A program made the translations under genes and the position numbers. A stretch of DNA of 64,000 nucleotides from Solea solea. Lineage: Eukaryota > Chordata > Actinopteri > Pleuronectiformes > Soleidae. Shown here one piece after another: positions 29,145-40,244 of the stretch. Under the pieces are notes generated by a model, which was not told the origin of the DNA, made no database searches, and saw only the letters and a list, made by a program, of their open reading frames with translations. How positions within the stretch are numbered: position 1 is the first letter of the stretch; each line of letters opens with the position of its first letter. The DNA lies in the NCBI RefSeq assembly GCF_958295425.1, contig NC_081151.1, positions 15,658,606 through 15,722,605 on the forward strand, in the 5' to 3' direction.

Positions 29145-29515
29145 GCTTTATCTCACCATTAAAGAGCCTGTTTCTGATTGGAAACTATAATTTGTACCCC
29201 TCACTCTGATCATTGACATCATTGATTTTGTCACTGCAATCCAATCCAATCTGCATCCTTGGTCTGATTAGTTGTAGGTCTGTCCACTTGTGTACAGAGT
29301 GGATCTACGTCCATTGGCCACGCCTCTTGGAAGTGGGAGGTGACTACACCCTTTCAAGACTCATACTCAGTCTCAAATGAGATCGAGATGCAGTCCGGAC
29401 AAAATAACAACTTAGAAGTTAATGCTTGTGGACGAACAGCTCTTGTTTGGTTTGCCAGAGCGACGCCCACTTGAGTTTCCAATCAGAAACAGGCTCTTTA
29501 ATGGTGAGATAAAGC
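29145..29515. repeat. Inverted-repeat pair just downstream of map3k7
   Basis: The arms 29145-29186 and 29474-29515 are exact reverse complements over 42 bases, with about 290 bases between them. Weaker complementarity extends outwards. The left arm adjoins a family-A copy (29100-29165). This looks like a foldback element that may include the end of the map3k7 3' UTR. Confidence 0.85.
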
Positions 29516-31600
29516 AGCAAACATATTATTAAGATATTGTAGAAGTAAGCAGGTGTAGATTTTATTGTTTGTTGTTTCCTTGTGTCCCTGCTTGGCAGCC
29601 ATGTTTTGAGTATGTGTGAGCCTTTTGCATCTCAGGGTGGTTCTTGGCTCAGTTGGCAAACACAGCACAGTCAGCGCTGACTATCTGTCAGTAATTTGAA
29701 CAACCACACAAAAAACCGATCACTTTCAACCCACCACCAATGCAGTATTTTAAAATAACATTAGGATTAAACCATTGCTCAGTATGAGATTGCAATCGTC
29801 AAATCTGATTGAAAGTGGTTATTGTTTTGTTTGGGGGTTTTTTGGTCAGGATTTCAAGAGTTCAGATCAGGAGTTTTATTGTGAAATAGAAACTCTGATG
29901 CAAAGGCAGCTGCCATAACTAAAAGTGTTTTAAGACTCTTGGACTGGGACTCTCATAATGTCCTCCATTCCTACAGTGTATCACCTTTACAGTCACCGTC
30001 ATTTCTTTAGTTTAGGCAAAATAATGAGCATAATAAGTAAAAAATAAAGGGGAAGTGAGGGGGTACAGACCTGGAAATGACTTAGAATGTTATATATATA
30101 TGTATATATACATACAGTATATATACATATTAAGATATATTAAGCATAGTTAAAACATAATTCAACCTTAACCTCTGTACAGAACCCACAGAAGTCAACA
30201 CTTACTGTATTTTCAACCATCTAAAAGGGACAAAGACCACAAGTATGAGTAAAACTAACTAATGTGCAGAGTTAGGTCCAGTTTGATAAATAATACAGTA
30301 AGTATCATTTCTCTTATTCTCTTAGGGCCTTCATATGGGATTTAACATAATAAATATGAAACTATCACTTTTCACTGTAGGAATGGACGCTCTGATGAAC
30401 TTTGATTAAAGATAGTTTTACATTTCACTTCCCGGATGGCCTTTGAGCCAACGAGTTTTACTTAGCTACCCCCCTATTTAACAAATAAATAAATAAATAA
30501 AATAAAAAAATCTCAAAGTGACTACAGTTATGAAATCCTTACTTTTTTACATTCAGGTCATTGCAGCATTTGTGCTGCGTTTTATAAAAAAAAAAAAAAA
30601 AGGTTTTGCTTGATGTGAATGTAACCTAATGAACGACTCTGCTAAAGGTCGCAGATTTTCTTATCTGTTACATTTCAGTTTTTTCTTGAGTTACTTTTGA
30701 CACATTTCACAGAGTTATATGAACTTAATTCTCTACTGCACTGTTTGGGTCAAAGGGATTTTCAGCATGCGTTGTACTCTCACTTTACGATGGTGACTTA
30801 CTTTGCCAATGATTGTTGTTTAAATGCTGCCTTGGGTTGTCCTTTTACATTTTATTTTCACACATGAATTTGTTATACTTTCTGTTTTAACATGTACAGA
30901 CTGTATGTATGTATATGCTTTCATAAAGTAAAGAAAGTGTACTCTGGTTGTCACTGGTTGTTTATTGTGCTGCTCTGATCTCTGACCTTTGTGAGTCTAT
31001 GATACAGTATCTTAAGAATATGCTGCTTTATCTCGATGATATCATTTTCTAAAATTTGGTCTACTGCTGCTTTGTTTTGTACGGTTGTATAAGGTAAAGC
31101 TGAATTAAAGCTTTTCAAAGACCAATGTCACAAAATAACACATTTTAACTTAACGATGGAGGCAGCAATGGATTAAAAACTACTGTGTGCTGTGATGCAA
31201 AATTGCTCATTTTCTCTATTGGCTTTGGTGTGGGAGTATGAGCAATTTCCAGTCAGATTAGGCTATCTAATAGTGAGAAAAGGCAGCGAAATTAATACTT
31301 TTTCATATTTATATAGTACCTTAATGACCACTCAAAGCTGCACTACAGTTTTGCCATTCATGTGCCAAGTGTCCTGCCCAAGGATCAGCGTGTAGGGAAG
31401 CTGCAGTGTTTTGGTATTAGAAGTATATTTTATAACATTGCTCAAATCTGTTTTTCCTGGTATACCCACAAGCAGCCAAGTTTTTGATGGGATGAGGTCT
31501 GTGCCTCAGACTCGATTCCGCCACCCCTGGGCGCTGTGGTTAAGACCATGTGACCACACTTCAAAAAACGTGAACTATTCCTTTTCTTTCCTAACTTCAT
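29516..31600. other. Gene-free stretch downstream of map3k7
   Basis: AT-rich sequence with short (TA)n near 30092-30130, AAAT runs, A15 near 30588 and one family-A-like block near 31120-31260. No gene recognised. Confidence 0.6.
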
Positions 31601-31607
31601 GTTCAAT

Positions 31608-32294
31608 TTAATATGCACTTAAAAAACTATTTAAAGAGAACTTTGGTAAGTTGAAGACCAGTCGAGCTGCTGCATTCTGGATGAGCTGCAGAGGTCGTAT
31701 GGAACATGCAGGGAGACCAGCCTGGAGGGAGTTGCAGTAGTCCAAGCATGGTATGACAAGAGCCTGGACCAGAACCTGTGCTACCTTCTGGGTTAGAAGA
31801 GGACGTATCCTTCTAATGTTGTGCAACGTGTATCTGCAAGATCGAGCTGTTGCAGCAATGTTGGCAGTGAGGGAGAGATGGTCATCAAGTGTCACACCCA
31901 GGTTCCTTGCAGAATGAGAAGGAGCTACTGCAGACTTGTCGAGGCTGATGGTTAGATCTGTTGTGGGAGAGCCCTTTCCTGGGAGAAAAACAAACTCAGT
32001 CTTGTCGAGATTGAGTTTTAAGTGATGGTCAGACATCCACTGAGACATGTCAGTTGGACAAGCGGAGATCTATTCTGCTACGTCTGTTTCGGAGCTCGGA
32101 AAAGACCGAATGAGTTGGGTGTCGTCAGCGTAGCTGTGATAGGAAAAACCATGAGAGTGAATAACAGAACCAAGAGAGTTGGTGGACAGAGAGAAGAGGA
32201 GAGGGCCCAGGACAGAACCCTGAGGGACCCCAGTAGATCCTCTCCAGGTTACTCTGTCTGTTCGGTTTCGAAGATAGGATGATTCATACATCAT
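31608..32294 (-). mobile_element. L2-type LINE reverse-transcriptase remnant
   Basis: The minus strand encodes [15 protein letters not shown], then HSYADDTQL (RT catalytic YADD), WMSDHHLKLNLDKTE, SARNLGVTLDDHLS and the C-terminal LIPCLDYCNSL-like and LQLIQNAAARLVF blocks typical of L2-clade elements. The reading frame breaks near 32050-32070. The endonuclease and 5' half are missing. Confidence 0.85.
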
Positions 32295-32308
32295 TTACCT
32301 CATGACAC

Positions 32309-32810
32309 TTAATTCAATTCAATTTGATTTGAATACCACCAAATCACGACAACGCGCTGTACATAGTAAGAGAGAAACCTTTACAATATTATAGAGAGAA
32401 GAGAAACCCAACAGTTCACACAATGAACGCTAGGAATCAGTGGAGCAACTTTAATAATAGCATGATAATAATAAAAATATTAGCCTCAAAACTGGATCTG
32501 TATCCTGCAGACTGCAAGATGAGGACACAGAGAGAGAGAGGACAGGAAGGAAAGACAAACTAGGGAAAGAACAAGGTTTATGGCATATAATAAAGTCATA
32601 TTCATACGCTGAGTGTGAGGGAGTGAATGTGAGTGCACCACATAATTTCCCCAGCAGTCTAGCTCTATAGCAGCCTCACTAAGATATGACCTAACTATAA
32701 GCTTTATGAAAAATGAAGGTTTTAAATACAGAGAGGGTACCCGCCCCGCAGAGGTGCCTCTGCACCCAGCCGGGAGGTCTGCCAGCCCCAGAGGGACTCT
32801 TTAGGCTTAA
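32309..32810 (-). mobile_element. Rex1/L2-like LINE 3' end copy
   Basis: Its reverse complement aligns block by block with 37830-39600: 'ctctgtatttaaa', 'gctgctatagagctagactg', 'ggtgcactcacattcactc', 'tcttgcagtctgcaggat', 'gtgtgaactgttgggtttct'. It represents the 3' end of the same LINE without the TTAA element that interrupts the other copy. Confidence 0.7.
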
Positions 32811-33120
32811 GTACATAACAAAAGTACATTTGTGCACAGTAATGAGCAGGGGAAATGTCTGTCTAGCTTACATATGAAGTATCTCAAGCTTTAAGAAAAT
32901 ACCCTTTTATTTAACACAATAACATATAATCTTTTATTGACAATAATTATAAAAATCACATAAAACAAATACAAGAAAAGGTCTGTGCCTCCAACCCATG
33001 CATCTTCCCACTCACTCCCCTGTCGCCATCACAATCCTCCCCTCCCAACATTTCTTGGATAATCCTATCCAAATATTATGTAGGCTAACGTATCTCTGTG
33101 AAGTAATCTGTTATGGCTCA

Positions 33121-33544
33121 TTTCCACTGGCTCTACTCGCCTCGTCACGGCACGGTTTAGGTAGCGTTTTCACTAGCATAGTACCTGGTACCAGGTATTT
33201 TTAATACCTGCTCCGGTGAGGTTCCAAGCGTGCTAAGTAGGTACTATGCAATGATTGGTCAGACTGCCGACCGCTGACTGGCCAGAGTCCCGTCACAGGA
33301 AGAGACGTCCCACACAAGCCGAACAGCACCGAACTGTAGGTAAGTTAAAACTACTTAACAATCCTAAAAATGTGGGATAATCTCCAACAACTACAGAAGT
33401 CTGGTGTGAAGTCACTCGTGTGTGTGTGTGTCGTGTATAAAACGAAGTCACAGCAGTTTCACTCAGCTGTAGTACGTACTTTTTTGTAGTGGAGATGCAA
33501 CATAATCGTGTTGTGCCGAGGCGAGGCGAGTAGAGCCGGTGAAA
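33121..33544. mobile_element. Non-autonomous hAT-like element with GGCTCTACTCGCCTCG ends
   Basis: The left end, 'cactggctctactcgcctcg', and the right end (complement of 'caccggctctactcgcctcg') are inverted repeats. The interior has the palindromic 'acctggtaccaggta' typical of a common fish MITE. Most of its left half is the same as 34569-34990, where transposase sequence follows. Confidence 0.75.
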
Positions 33545-33884
33545 ATATGCCATATGTGATGTGATATGCGCCATCATTGTGCTCGTGGGTGTGTTCTTAA
33601 AATGAAGAATTAGCGGTTTTTCATTTCATTTTCATGCTTGTTTAAAAGGTGCATTGCATAGCCCTTCATGCATGTACTCCAAGAGTCCTCCACTTAAAGC
33701 GTGTTGACAATTGGGAGCAGAGTTCCACCTACATCAGCCATTGTTAGGCTGTTATTTTACATCAACAGCTGTACAGATAACCATAGTACTGGTTGGGAGT
33801 AACCAATGGTTTGGAAGACTGTCAAGGATTGAGTTGTTTCACTGTTATTTTAGGTCAACAAGAGCCAAGATAAACCATTGTAAA

Positions 33885-33901
33885 TGCCGAAACCCGGGAT
33901 T

Positions 33902-33951
<50 letters not shown>

Positions 33952-33957
33952 TTCGGC
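33885..33957 (-). tRNA. tRNA-Phe (anticodon GAA)
   Basis: On the minus strand the 73 bases fold as a full cloverleaf: acceptor GCCGAAA/TTTCGGC, D arm with A box TAGCTCAGTTGGGAGAGC, anticodon stem TCAGA/TCTGA around CTGAAGA (anticodon GAA), variable loop AGGTC, T arm with B box GGTTCAATCC, and discriminator A. No intron. The anticodon-stem pair is C-G where the common vertebrate sequence has T-A, so both sides changed together and pairing is kept. The downstream flank has TTTA but no strong TTTT terminator within about 40 bases. It stands alone in a transposon-rich gap. The + strand reading across it is an artefact. Confidence 0.95.
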
Positions 33958-34092
33958 GCTTTTGTGACAGCCCCGTGAGCTTGTCGGTCAATTATCACCC
34001 AAAAAGGCTGTATTTCAATTTTCACCCTATTTGGACAATAAGAAAACGGCCTGCAACACTCTCTACCTGATGTACCTCAGGTCATTTATTTT

Positions 34093-34094
<2 letters not shown>

Positions 34095-34130
<36 letters not shown>
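34095..34130. repeat. (AT)n microsatellite
   Basis: About 17 uninterrupted AT units. It is followed by 'agtgccatgaaaggcgcca' and TTATTATCATCATT, which looks like the 3' end of a LINE. Confidence 0.85.
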
Positions 34131-34134
<4 letters not shown>

Positions 34135-34568
34135 TAAAAACTAATAATAATAATACTTATTGTTTATTGATTGTTTTTTACCTGATGTAAGGCAACCTTG
34201 AGTGCCATGAAAGGCGCCATCAAATAAAATTTATTATCATCATTTTCTTGCATTATAATTTGACGGCTTCACTTCTTTTTGTCATGTAGTATGAGAAAAA
34301 GATAAATAACACTTCAATATTTTCAATATTTTCCATTTTGACTATATGATTGATTCATTATATATATTTTACACGTTACATGTTAAAATCAATTTTGCAA
34401 CCTGTACATATTTAATAAAACCACATGAATACATTATTGTTGACAGATTGAAGTTCATAATAAAACAAATTGGTTATTCCAGTGTAAATGGTTTTTGATG
34501 TATTGCTGAAAATTGCAAAAAGTTTTACAACTGTCCCTGGTCTCCCCTACATATTCAACTTTCACTAT

Positions 34569-36838
34569 TTTCACCGGCTCTACTCACCTCACCACACCAC
34601 GGTTTTAGTAACGTTTTACCTGGTACCAGGTACTATTTTTAGTAACTGCTCCGGCCAACTGTAGATCACTTAAAACTACTTAACAAGCCTAAAAATGTGG
34701 GCTAATCTCCAACAACTACCAGGGAAACCTCTATATTTAACAGGAGTCTTTTGAAGTGAGTGGTGTATTTAGGGACAGCACCGGTGATCGCGAGCGGCAT
34801 CACAGACCGCTGCCGCTGTAGTCTGTGGAGTAGGAGGCTGTACTCCGGAGACGTGTGGATACAAATCAAGCCGAACAGTGCCGAATTGTAGATAATTTAA
34901 CTACTTAACAATCCTAAAAACGTGGGTTAATCTCCAACAACTACAGAAGTCTGGTGTGAAGTCACTAGTCACTTGTGTGTGTGTGTGTGTGTCGCGTTAC
35001 CTCCGTTTCGGTGTATGCCGACAGACAGCGCAGCATCGCGCAGCACTGCACGGAATGACGGAGTTTAGCGTGCTGCATCACCTGCATGGACCGGTAAGTA
35101 TATCTGGATGATATGTACAGTAGCGAAGGTTCGTCTGATGGCCACTCGGAACAGTGAAGGAAGAGTCTTCATGTTCAATGCCCAGAATAAAAGGGCATTC
35201 TGTCCTTCTGCTATGTCAAGGTAGTGCTGGAGTGGTCCCAACATCCTTCTTCTGCCTCTTCTGGTATGCAGCATACAGCCCTTCTCCAAGGTCCTCTTGC
35301 TCTTCTTCCTGAACAAGAGGCACAGGTCGCTCAGTCTCTGCAGCATCGTGCAGGATCAATTCTGGCAAAATATGTAAAAACCATAGCAGAAACATAAGAG
35401 TCCTTGTTACTATTGGTGTTGGTGATGCAGCGTGTTAGACTGAAATACTTAATTATTGTTGCAGTCAATTAGATCAGATTATGAGGAAAAAAGTTACATT
35501 AGACTCTCTAACATTTACCTTTATCTTGCTTTGTCACCTCTACTTTGATGTCACAATTAACCAGCACATGGGGCTCCACCCACAACAGAGAAAAGGCTGC
35601 TGCTTTGAGGTAGACTGGATCTGAAAAGGGGGCAGTGATCCCATCTTGTGTGCTGGCCATTTTCACGCTGATGAAGATTCCAAGAAATCTATTGTTCAGG
35701 GATGCCTGGAGACCTCTCAGGAGGCCGCTCAGGAAACAGACTTGAGGCTTCAGCTTCTGAAGGTGGTGCTTGAGGGACAAGACGGACGGAACAACAGCAC
35801 TGATTGGGATGACCTTCTCCCCCTGTGTCAAATCAGTTGCTTCTCGAAATGCCTTCACGATGTCCACCAACTCCTTCGACAGATTCCACTCCCGTGATGT
35901 GAATGACAACTCCCTGTGCCCAGCCTTTTCTAGAACAGCACAGAGCTTTAGATGATTGCACTGGAGAGCTGCCTTCACTTGCCTCAATGTTGAGTTCCAT
36001 CTTGTGTGGACTGCAGTAGGGATGCCTTTCGGGTTCCCCAAATTCAGAGTTTTGATAACTTTGAAAGACAAGGAGATGCCACTTTTGTTTCTTTCAAACC
36101 GTCTCCCAGCTGAAGAGTGTGCGCAAAACACTGCAAGCACTGTTTCTTTGCCATAGCGACATCTACTGTGATCTTCCAGGAATAAGTCACACCACAGCTC
36201 AGGGTCATCAAGATGATCTCCGTCATCATCATCCTCTTGTTCACTGGGGAAGCACACAGTGAATGCTCTTCGCATGTTAGCTGCATTGTCACTAATGTTG
36301 TCCAGTTTATCTTTAATGTTGTACTCATCACATATTGCCTCTAATTGGTCACAGATTCTTTCAGCTGTGTGTGAGCCTTTAAAGCGCTCACAAGCCAAGA
36401 GATTGGACTTTAGCTGTATCCTCTCTGCCTCTTTCTCTATCCAGTGACACCAAGGAATCCCCTCATCTTTCGGTCAAACCAAATGTCCACAGTGACTGAA
36501 ACATAGTCAGTGTTGCTCAATTGAGTATTTAATTTTGAACAGATCTCTTCAGCGAGGTCCTCTGTTTTTGATTTCAGTGTTCTGCGACACACTGGGCTGT
36601 ACTTGCTGTCAAGTACTGTTAGAAAGTGCCAACAACTCTTGTTTTCCACAATAGACGGGGGCAAGTTGCAATCAATAATCAAGTCAGACAGTATTGCATT
36701 GGTGATAGCTTTCTGCCGTGGACTCATGCAGTAATGCCCTACACGATTGTCCAGGAATTGTGAGATTGAAGGCTGTTGTGGTTCATTTGCAATACTTTTG
36801 TTCATCTGGTATTCTTCAAATCTGCAAGGGGTGAGCAT
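34569..36838 (-). pseudogene. Broken hAT transposase (ZBED-like) with its left transposon end
   Basis: Minus-strand fragments run N to C as 36838-36438 (ISQFLDNRVGHY, SVTVDIWFDRKMRGFLGVT), 36440-35508 (WIEKEAERIQLKSNLLACER, NISDNAANMRRAF, VHTRWNSTLRQ) and 35346-35065 (YLDIAEGQNALLFWALN, C-terminal dimerisation-type block). The frame shifts near 36437 after GVT, and again in the last fragment. The middle segment ends in a possible splice donor (GTAAAT). No BED zinc finger was found at the N-terminus. The end at 34569 ('caccggctctactcacctc') and the following 400 bases match the short element at 33121-33544, so this appears to be the remains of the parent autonomous element. The opposite terminus is lost next to the LINE at 36960. 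Confidence 0.8.
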
Positions 36839-36959
36839 ATTGAACTGATGTTAGAAAATCCCTTATAGCCTTATAGAATTGTATTGAAACTACTCTTTAC
36901 TACTTATTATTAATATCAATCTTAACATTGTAATAATATTGATTGTAGTGTGTGTTTGT

Positions 36960-37852
36960 GTGTGTTTGATACAGTTGCCGGTCTAGTCTCTTTACTTGTC
37001 CTGTTAGATCTTAGTGCTGCATTTAACACCATTGATCATAATATTCTATTGCAGAGACTGGAGCATACTCTTGGGATCACATGTGCTGCCCTCTGCTGGT
37101 TTAAATCATACTTATCTGATAGATTCCAGTTTGTTCATGTTAATGATAAAGCCTCACTACAAATAAAAGTTAATTGTGGAGTTCCACAAGGCTCAGTGCT
37201 TGGGCCTATACTCTTTACCTTATATATGCTTCCTTTAGGGAACATTATTAGAAAGTACAACATACACTTTCATTGTTATGCAGATGACACATAGCTTTAT
37301 TTATCAATGAGGCCGGATGAAATAAATCAGGTTGTTCAACTCCAGGAATGTCTCAGAGACATTAAGTCCTGGATGACCTGTAACTTTCTACTTTTAAACT
37401 CTGAAAAAACTGAGGTCATTATAATCGGCCCTAAACACCTCAGAGAAAAACTTTCTGATCACATTGTCACTTTAGATGACATCACCACAGCTTCCAGTTC
37501 TACTGTGAGGAACCTTGGAGTTATTTTTGACCAGGAAATGTCATTTAATTCACACATAAAACTGATTTCCAGAACAGCCTTCTTCCACCTGCGGAACATT
37601 ATAGAGAATTCAATTTAAAATCCTCCTCCTCACGTACAAAGCACTTAATGGTCAGGCCCCTTCATACCTGAAAGACCTAGTCTTAACTTATCACCTTAAC
37701 AGATCAATTAGGTCCTAAAATACAGGCTTACTTGTGGTTCCCAGAGTCTGTAAGAGCAGAATGGGAGGCAGAGCCTTCAGTTACCAGGCTCCTCTCCTGT
37801 GGAACCAGCTTCCAATGACAGTTCGGGAGGCGGAGCCTCTCTCTGTATTTAA
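36960..37852 (+). mobile_element. Rex1/L2-like LINE reverse-transcriptase remnant
   Basis: The + strand encodes LLDLSAAFNTIDHNIL (motif A), [23 protein letters not shown] (motif C), LLLNSEKTEVIIIGP and STVRNLGVIFDQEMSFNSHI, then a C-terminal ALNGQAPSYLKDL block up to EPLSVFK. A TAG (37292-37294) sits right after YADDT where Gln is usual, and the frame breaks again near 37618. At 37849-37852 the LINE is interrupted by the TTAA element and it resumes at 38891. Confidence 0.85.
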
Positions 37853-38886
37853 AGGAGACATTTTATTCCCTATTTCCCAAGTTAAAATAGTTCCCTGGTG
37901 TCCTAATGAACATGTCTGGGACATGCTTTGGTCAAAATACCATAAGGATGAAGCACCATAGCAGTTTAATAACCTTGCTAAACCCGGCCCTTTCAGAACG
38001 CTCGGTTTTGTGCATGGTCCCTTTATATGCAAAAGAGACATAGGCAAACACACACCCACTTCTTCCAGGGGGTTTCTGATTTGTCCTTGTTACTGCACTC
38101 ACTCGCTCAGCTCATGTTCCCTCCGCTCCATTCCTCTCCCCCTCCCTCCACTAGTTCTCTGACAATATCAACATGGCATTGCGGAAAACAGCGAGAGTGC
38201 CACTGTTCTTGCAAGCCGAACAGTGCCGAACTGTAAATCAGTTAAAAACACTTAGGGACAGCACCGCTGATCGCCACTGCTGATGGCCACTGCCGATCAC
38301 CACGGCCGGTCGCCACCGCTGATCGCCAGTGGCGAGCTGCATAAACTGCTTAATTAGGAAGTGTCGGAATGGTCAGTTATGAGCTCTATGTGACCTTTTC
38401 TTAAAATGTGTGTGTTTGTACGTCAGTGAAATACGGTCGCTGACTAAATACGGCGACCGCTGGCCGCAGTCTGATGCGAAGTGGTGTGAACACACGAACA
38501 CGTTTGCTATAAAATCCTCTGAGGCTGGAAGTTTGTGTAAAACACTGTGCTCCACTGTGCAGCCACGAACAGCACACTTGTCCCTCCGCGTTGACATAAT
38601 ACCACTCTTCCTGCCTCACCTGCACTCTCGCATTTTATAGGGACAAGGTGGAGCTAAGGTGGAGCTCTCGAAGTAAACTTACTGGTGGGGTGATAACATT
38701 CGCGGTGAAATGCGCATGCTGCCGTCATAAGCGCAGGGAATTCAACATCGCATGTTTTATCGCCTATACTTACACTAAGGGGGACCAGTATTCTTTTTCC
38801 ACACTTTGGCGACTGGTAGGGCCTCCAGAGTCCCAAATATAAGTATTAAAATGATTAAAAAGTTGATTTTGCATAATATGTCCCCT
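37853..38886 (-). mobile_element. Non-autonomous TTAA-target transposon with THAP remnant, copy 2
   Basis: About 1.03 kb, closely similar to 1123-2229 throughout, flanked by TTAA (37849-37852 and 38887-38890). The right end is the perfect AGGGGACATATTAT complement; the left end has changes (AGGAGACATTTTAT). The minus strand at 38380-38597 encodes [20 protein letters not shown] and FVCSHHFASDCG, a clearer THAP-type C2CH order than copy 1, but about 20 residues of the finger core are missing. It is inserted in the 3' part of a LINE. Confidence 0.8.
38373..38597 (-). pseudogene. THAP zinc-finger remnant inside the TTAA element
   Basis: Begins [13 protein letters not shown] and keeps the CxxxxC pair, HKLP and the VCSHHF motif that mark the N-terminal DNA-binding domain of THAP proteins and THAP-type transposases. 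The stretch between HKLPASED and VFVCSHHF is too short, so the fold is unlikely to be complete. No transposase catalytic domain follows. Confidence 0.65.
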
Positions 38887-38890
38887 TTAA

Positions 38891-39600
38891 AGTTAGACCA
38901 TTATGCTGCTATAGACCTAGACTGCTGGGGGAATTTCCTGTGGTGCACGCACACTCACTCTTTCACCCTCAGGGTATGAATATGACTTTTTATATGTCAT
39001 TAACCTTGTTCTTTCTCTCCCCAGTTTGGGTCTTTCCTTCCTTTCCTCCCTCTTTTTCTCTCTCTCTCTCTGTGTCCTCGTCTTGCAGGTTGCAGGATCC
39101 AGATCCAGTTTTTGAGGCTATTACTACATATCATCACCATTATTATTGTGCTATAATTAAAAGTCGATATCAGTATATTTTTTATCAACAGTCTCTGCTG
39201 CTGCTTATATAAATGACATTGTAGTTCTATCAATATGTCATCACTGACTCAGAACTGTCCTTTATAAACGTGTAACTTGATACAATTGTTGAATATCTGC
39301 CCCTGGTCTCACTCTTCTGTCTCTACCTCATCTCCCTCTTGTCCTTTCTGTCCCCCACCTCTCCTCTGTCCCCCATTTTCCTTTCACCCCAACCGGTCGA
39401 GGCAGATGGCTTTACATCTCTGAGTCTGGTTCTGTCAGAGATTTCTTCCTGTTAAAAGGGAGTTCTTTCTCTCCACTGATGCCTAGTGCTTACTCATTGT
39501 GTGAAGTGTTGGGTTTCTCTGCTCTCCTTGATGTTGTCTATGAACAGTGCCTCGAGATTATGTATGTTATGATTTAATTTCAAATTTGATCAATAAGCTT
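38891..39600 (+). mobile_element. 3' untranslated end of the interrupted Rex1/L2-like LINE
   Basis: Contains 'ctgctatagacctagactg', 'gagatttcttcctgttaaa', 'gggagttctttctctccac' and 'gtgttgggtttctctgctc', a 3' UTR familiar from fish Rex1/L2-like elements. It matches the reverse complement of 32309-32700. Confidence 0.7.
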
Positions 39601-39921
39601 GGTTGATTTTACATTATTTGACTCAATCTGGCACTCGACTTGGAAAGATTTTTAATCTGACTCCCTGTGTGATTGAGTTTGACTCCCCTGATTTACAGTC
39701 TCATTAACCTAATATGCATGTTTTTGGACCCCAGAAAGACCCTCGGTCGGACCAGGTCTCGAACCCAGACTTTCTGATAGCCACTACTCCGCTGTGTGGC
39801 CCCTCCTGTTTTAATTGTTTTTATTAATTACTGTACATTACACCATGAGTGAGTTATTATGGATTTTTATTTATTTATTTATTAGAGTGAAGACAAGTGC
39901 AAAAAATAAGGGAAAATGTGA

Positions 39922-40244
39922 ATTACAATCTCAATATGCTTTGCATAGTATGGACTTTATAAGGTGGTAGTATCACAAGAATAGTAATTCTCCCTTCATA
40001 ACACCTAATGAATATGGTCTGTTCTTACATAACAAAACACAAACCTGCAAGTGTTAATAGTGTCCAAATAACTGTTACTTAGAATGTGTTCCCCATACTA
40101 AAGTGACATCTTGATCACTACTAATTCACTAGTAGTTGAACACCAATACATGTTCCCTAATCTTAAGTTGCCTCCGTTTCCTATTCTTGTGATACTACCA
40201 CCTTATAAAGTCCACACTAAGCAAAGCATATTGAGATCGTAACT
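39922..40244. mobile_element. Long-inverted-repeat MITE
   Basis: The arms 39922-39983 and 40182-40244 are near-perfect reverse complements of about 60 bases ('tcaatatgctttgca', 'ggactttataaggtggtag') around a 198-bp core. No target duplication was identified. Confidence 0.75.

Noticed and set aside
33711..34070. 119-codon + strand open reading frame containing NPGLNQGPSDLQSDALPTEL
   Set aside because: It is the antisense reading of the tRNA-Phe gene at 33885-33957, a well-known annotation artefact.
35508..36398. 296-codon minus-strand frame as a functional domesticated ZBED gene
   Set aside because: The N- and C-terminal parts are in other frames and a transposon end with a deletion derivative lies beside it; no evidence of an intact gene, though transcription was not testable.
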